DNA of 6,898 nucleotides from CAUJGQ01 sp042408665 (GTDB lineage Bacteria; Chloroflexota; Dehalococcoidia; CAUJGQ01), in NCBI GenBank assembly GCA_042408665.1, contig JBHOQW010000290.1, forward strand, positions 1 to 6,898. Direction: 5' to 3'. The first letter of the stretch is position 1, and every line of letters begins with the position of its first letter. Positions 6,568 through 6,898 of this stretch are shown piece by piece. A program made the translations under genes and the position numbers. A model generated the notes under the pieces. The model ran no database searches. It saw nothing but the letters and a program-made list of their open reading frames with translations, and was not told where the DNA came from.

Positions 6568-6594
6568 CTGGCACTCGTGCCGAGGGGGTGCTAA
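6568..6594 (-). promoter_or_regulatory. CIRCE-like HrcA operator upstream of dnaJ
   Basis: Read on the minus strand the site is TTAGCACCC, nine bases, then GAGTGCCAG. The CIRCE consensus bound by the heat-shock repressor HrcA is TTAGCACTC-N9-GAGTGCTAA. The site matches 8 of 9 bases in the first half and 7 of 9 in the second, with exactly the required 9-base spacer. It lies in the gap between gyrB and dnaJ, which is where such an operator would be expected for a chaperone gene. In many bacteria CIRCE overlaps the transcription start or leader. This copy is 117 bp before the dnaJ start, so the promoter must be nearby, but I could not place it. hrcA is not in the window. Confidence 0.65.
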
Positions 6595-6672
6595 CCACCA
6601 CGGTTGTCGCCCTTTTCGTGCAGCCACCGCGCGTGAGCGGATGGGCCGGCGCCTCGCGGCGGTCGGGGGCGG

Positions 6673-6898
6673 TTAGATGTCCAGGTTGCGGACCCGGTTG
6701 GCGTGGCCCTGGATGAAGCTCTTGCGGTGGGCGACCTCGTCGCCCATCAGGTGGCGGAAGATCTCGTCCGCCTGCATGGCGTCCTCGATGTCCACCTGGA
6801 GGAGGGTGCGCGTGGCCGGGTTCATGGTCGATTCCCAGAGCTGCTCGGCGCTCATCTCGCCCAGACCCTTGTAGCGCTGGACCGTCACCGGCTTGCCG
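6673..6898 (-). CDS. gyrB: DNA gyrase subunit B, C-terminal end (partial)
   Basis: This is the last 75 or so residues of a type IIA topoisomerase B subunit. The frame is open to the window edge and reads GKPVTVQRYKGLGEM, so the GTG at 6888 is an internal valine, not a start. The QRYKGLGEM motif and the following segment with WESTMNPATRTLLQV are the signature of the conserved GyrB/ParE C-terminal domain. The ending VRNLDI with TAA at 6675-6673 is typical of GyrB rather than ParE, though ParE cannot be fully excluded from this fragment. With GyrA it introduces negative supercoils using ATP. It is followed by dnaJ on the same strand after 221 bp. Confidence 0.93.
   Translation of the reverse strand, partial: GKPVTVQRYKGLGEMSAEQLWESTMNPATRTLLQVDIEDAMQADEIFRHLMGDEVAHRKSFIQGHANRVRNLDI

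Noticed and set aside
6601..6672. Possible transcription terminator after gyrB
   Set aside because: Only short imperfect GC-rich pairings are present, with no stable stem followed by a T-run in the gyrB direction, so I could not support a terminator.
1..6898. A novel defence, mobile or biosynthetic system
   Set aside because: Every substantial coding region belongs to a known housekeeping or metabolic family. No integrase, transposase, toxin-antitoxin pair, CRISPR repeats or unusual domain fusion is visible.

Overview
The window is a gene-dense, very GC-rich stretch of bacterial chromosome with ordinary housekeeping genes and no mobile element, CRISPR array or RNA gene that I can see. An F420-type luciferase-like oxidoreductase, a biotin-dependent acyl-CoA carboxylase, and a dnaJ-prmA-rsmE string with an HrcA-type operator point to a GC-rich lineage such as Chloroflexota (Thermomicrobia-like) or, less likely, a GC-rich Gram-positive. 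This placement is inference from gene content only.

Left part, plus strand (1-2275): the window opens with a perfect 131-bp inverted repeat (1-131 against 197-327). Its left arm cuts off the front of a biotin carboxylase-type alpha subunit, whose BT and biotinyl domains remain (to 698). A luciferase-like (LLM class) oxidoreductase (770-1783) and a YbaK/EbsC-family aminoacyl-tRNA deacylase (1796-2275) follow. Each has a strong Shine-Dalgarno sequence, and the second one's overlaps the stop codon of the first, so the two look like an operon.

Middle and right part, minus strand, read from right to left: the end of gyrB (6898-6673), a 221-bp gap holding a CIRCE-like heat-shock operator, dnaJ (6451-5312), a site-2-protease-like M50 membrane metallopeptidase with two CBS domains (5265-4081), a nested inverted repeat of a dispersed type (4076-3992), prmA (3976-3062) and rsmE (3047-2268). 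dnaJ-prmA-rsmE is a conserved block, known for example downstream of hrcA-grpE-dnaK in Bacillus. Here the block directly follows gyrB, lacks hrcA, grpE and dnaK within the window, and has the M50 protease gene inserted. The minus-strand group meets the plus-strand group tail to tail, and rsmE and the deacylase gene overlap by 8 bp.

The most useful observations are the foldback-like inverted repeat at the left edge (probably an assembly or library artefact that creates a false gene start), the CIRCE-like site upstream of dnaJ, and the protease gene inside the chaperone/ribosome-methylation group. I found no convincing evidence of an undescribed system.
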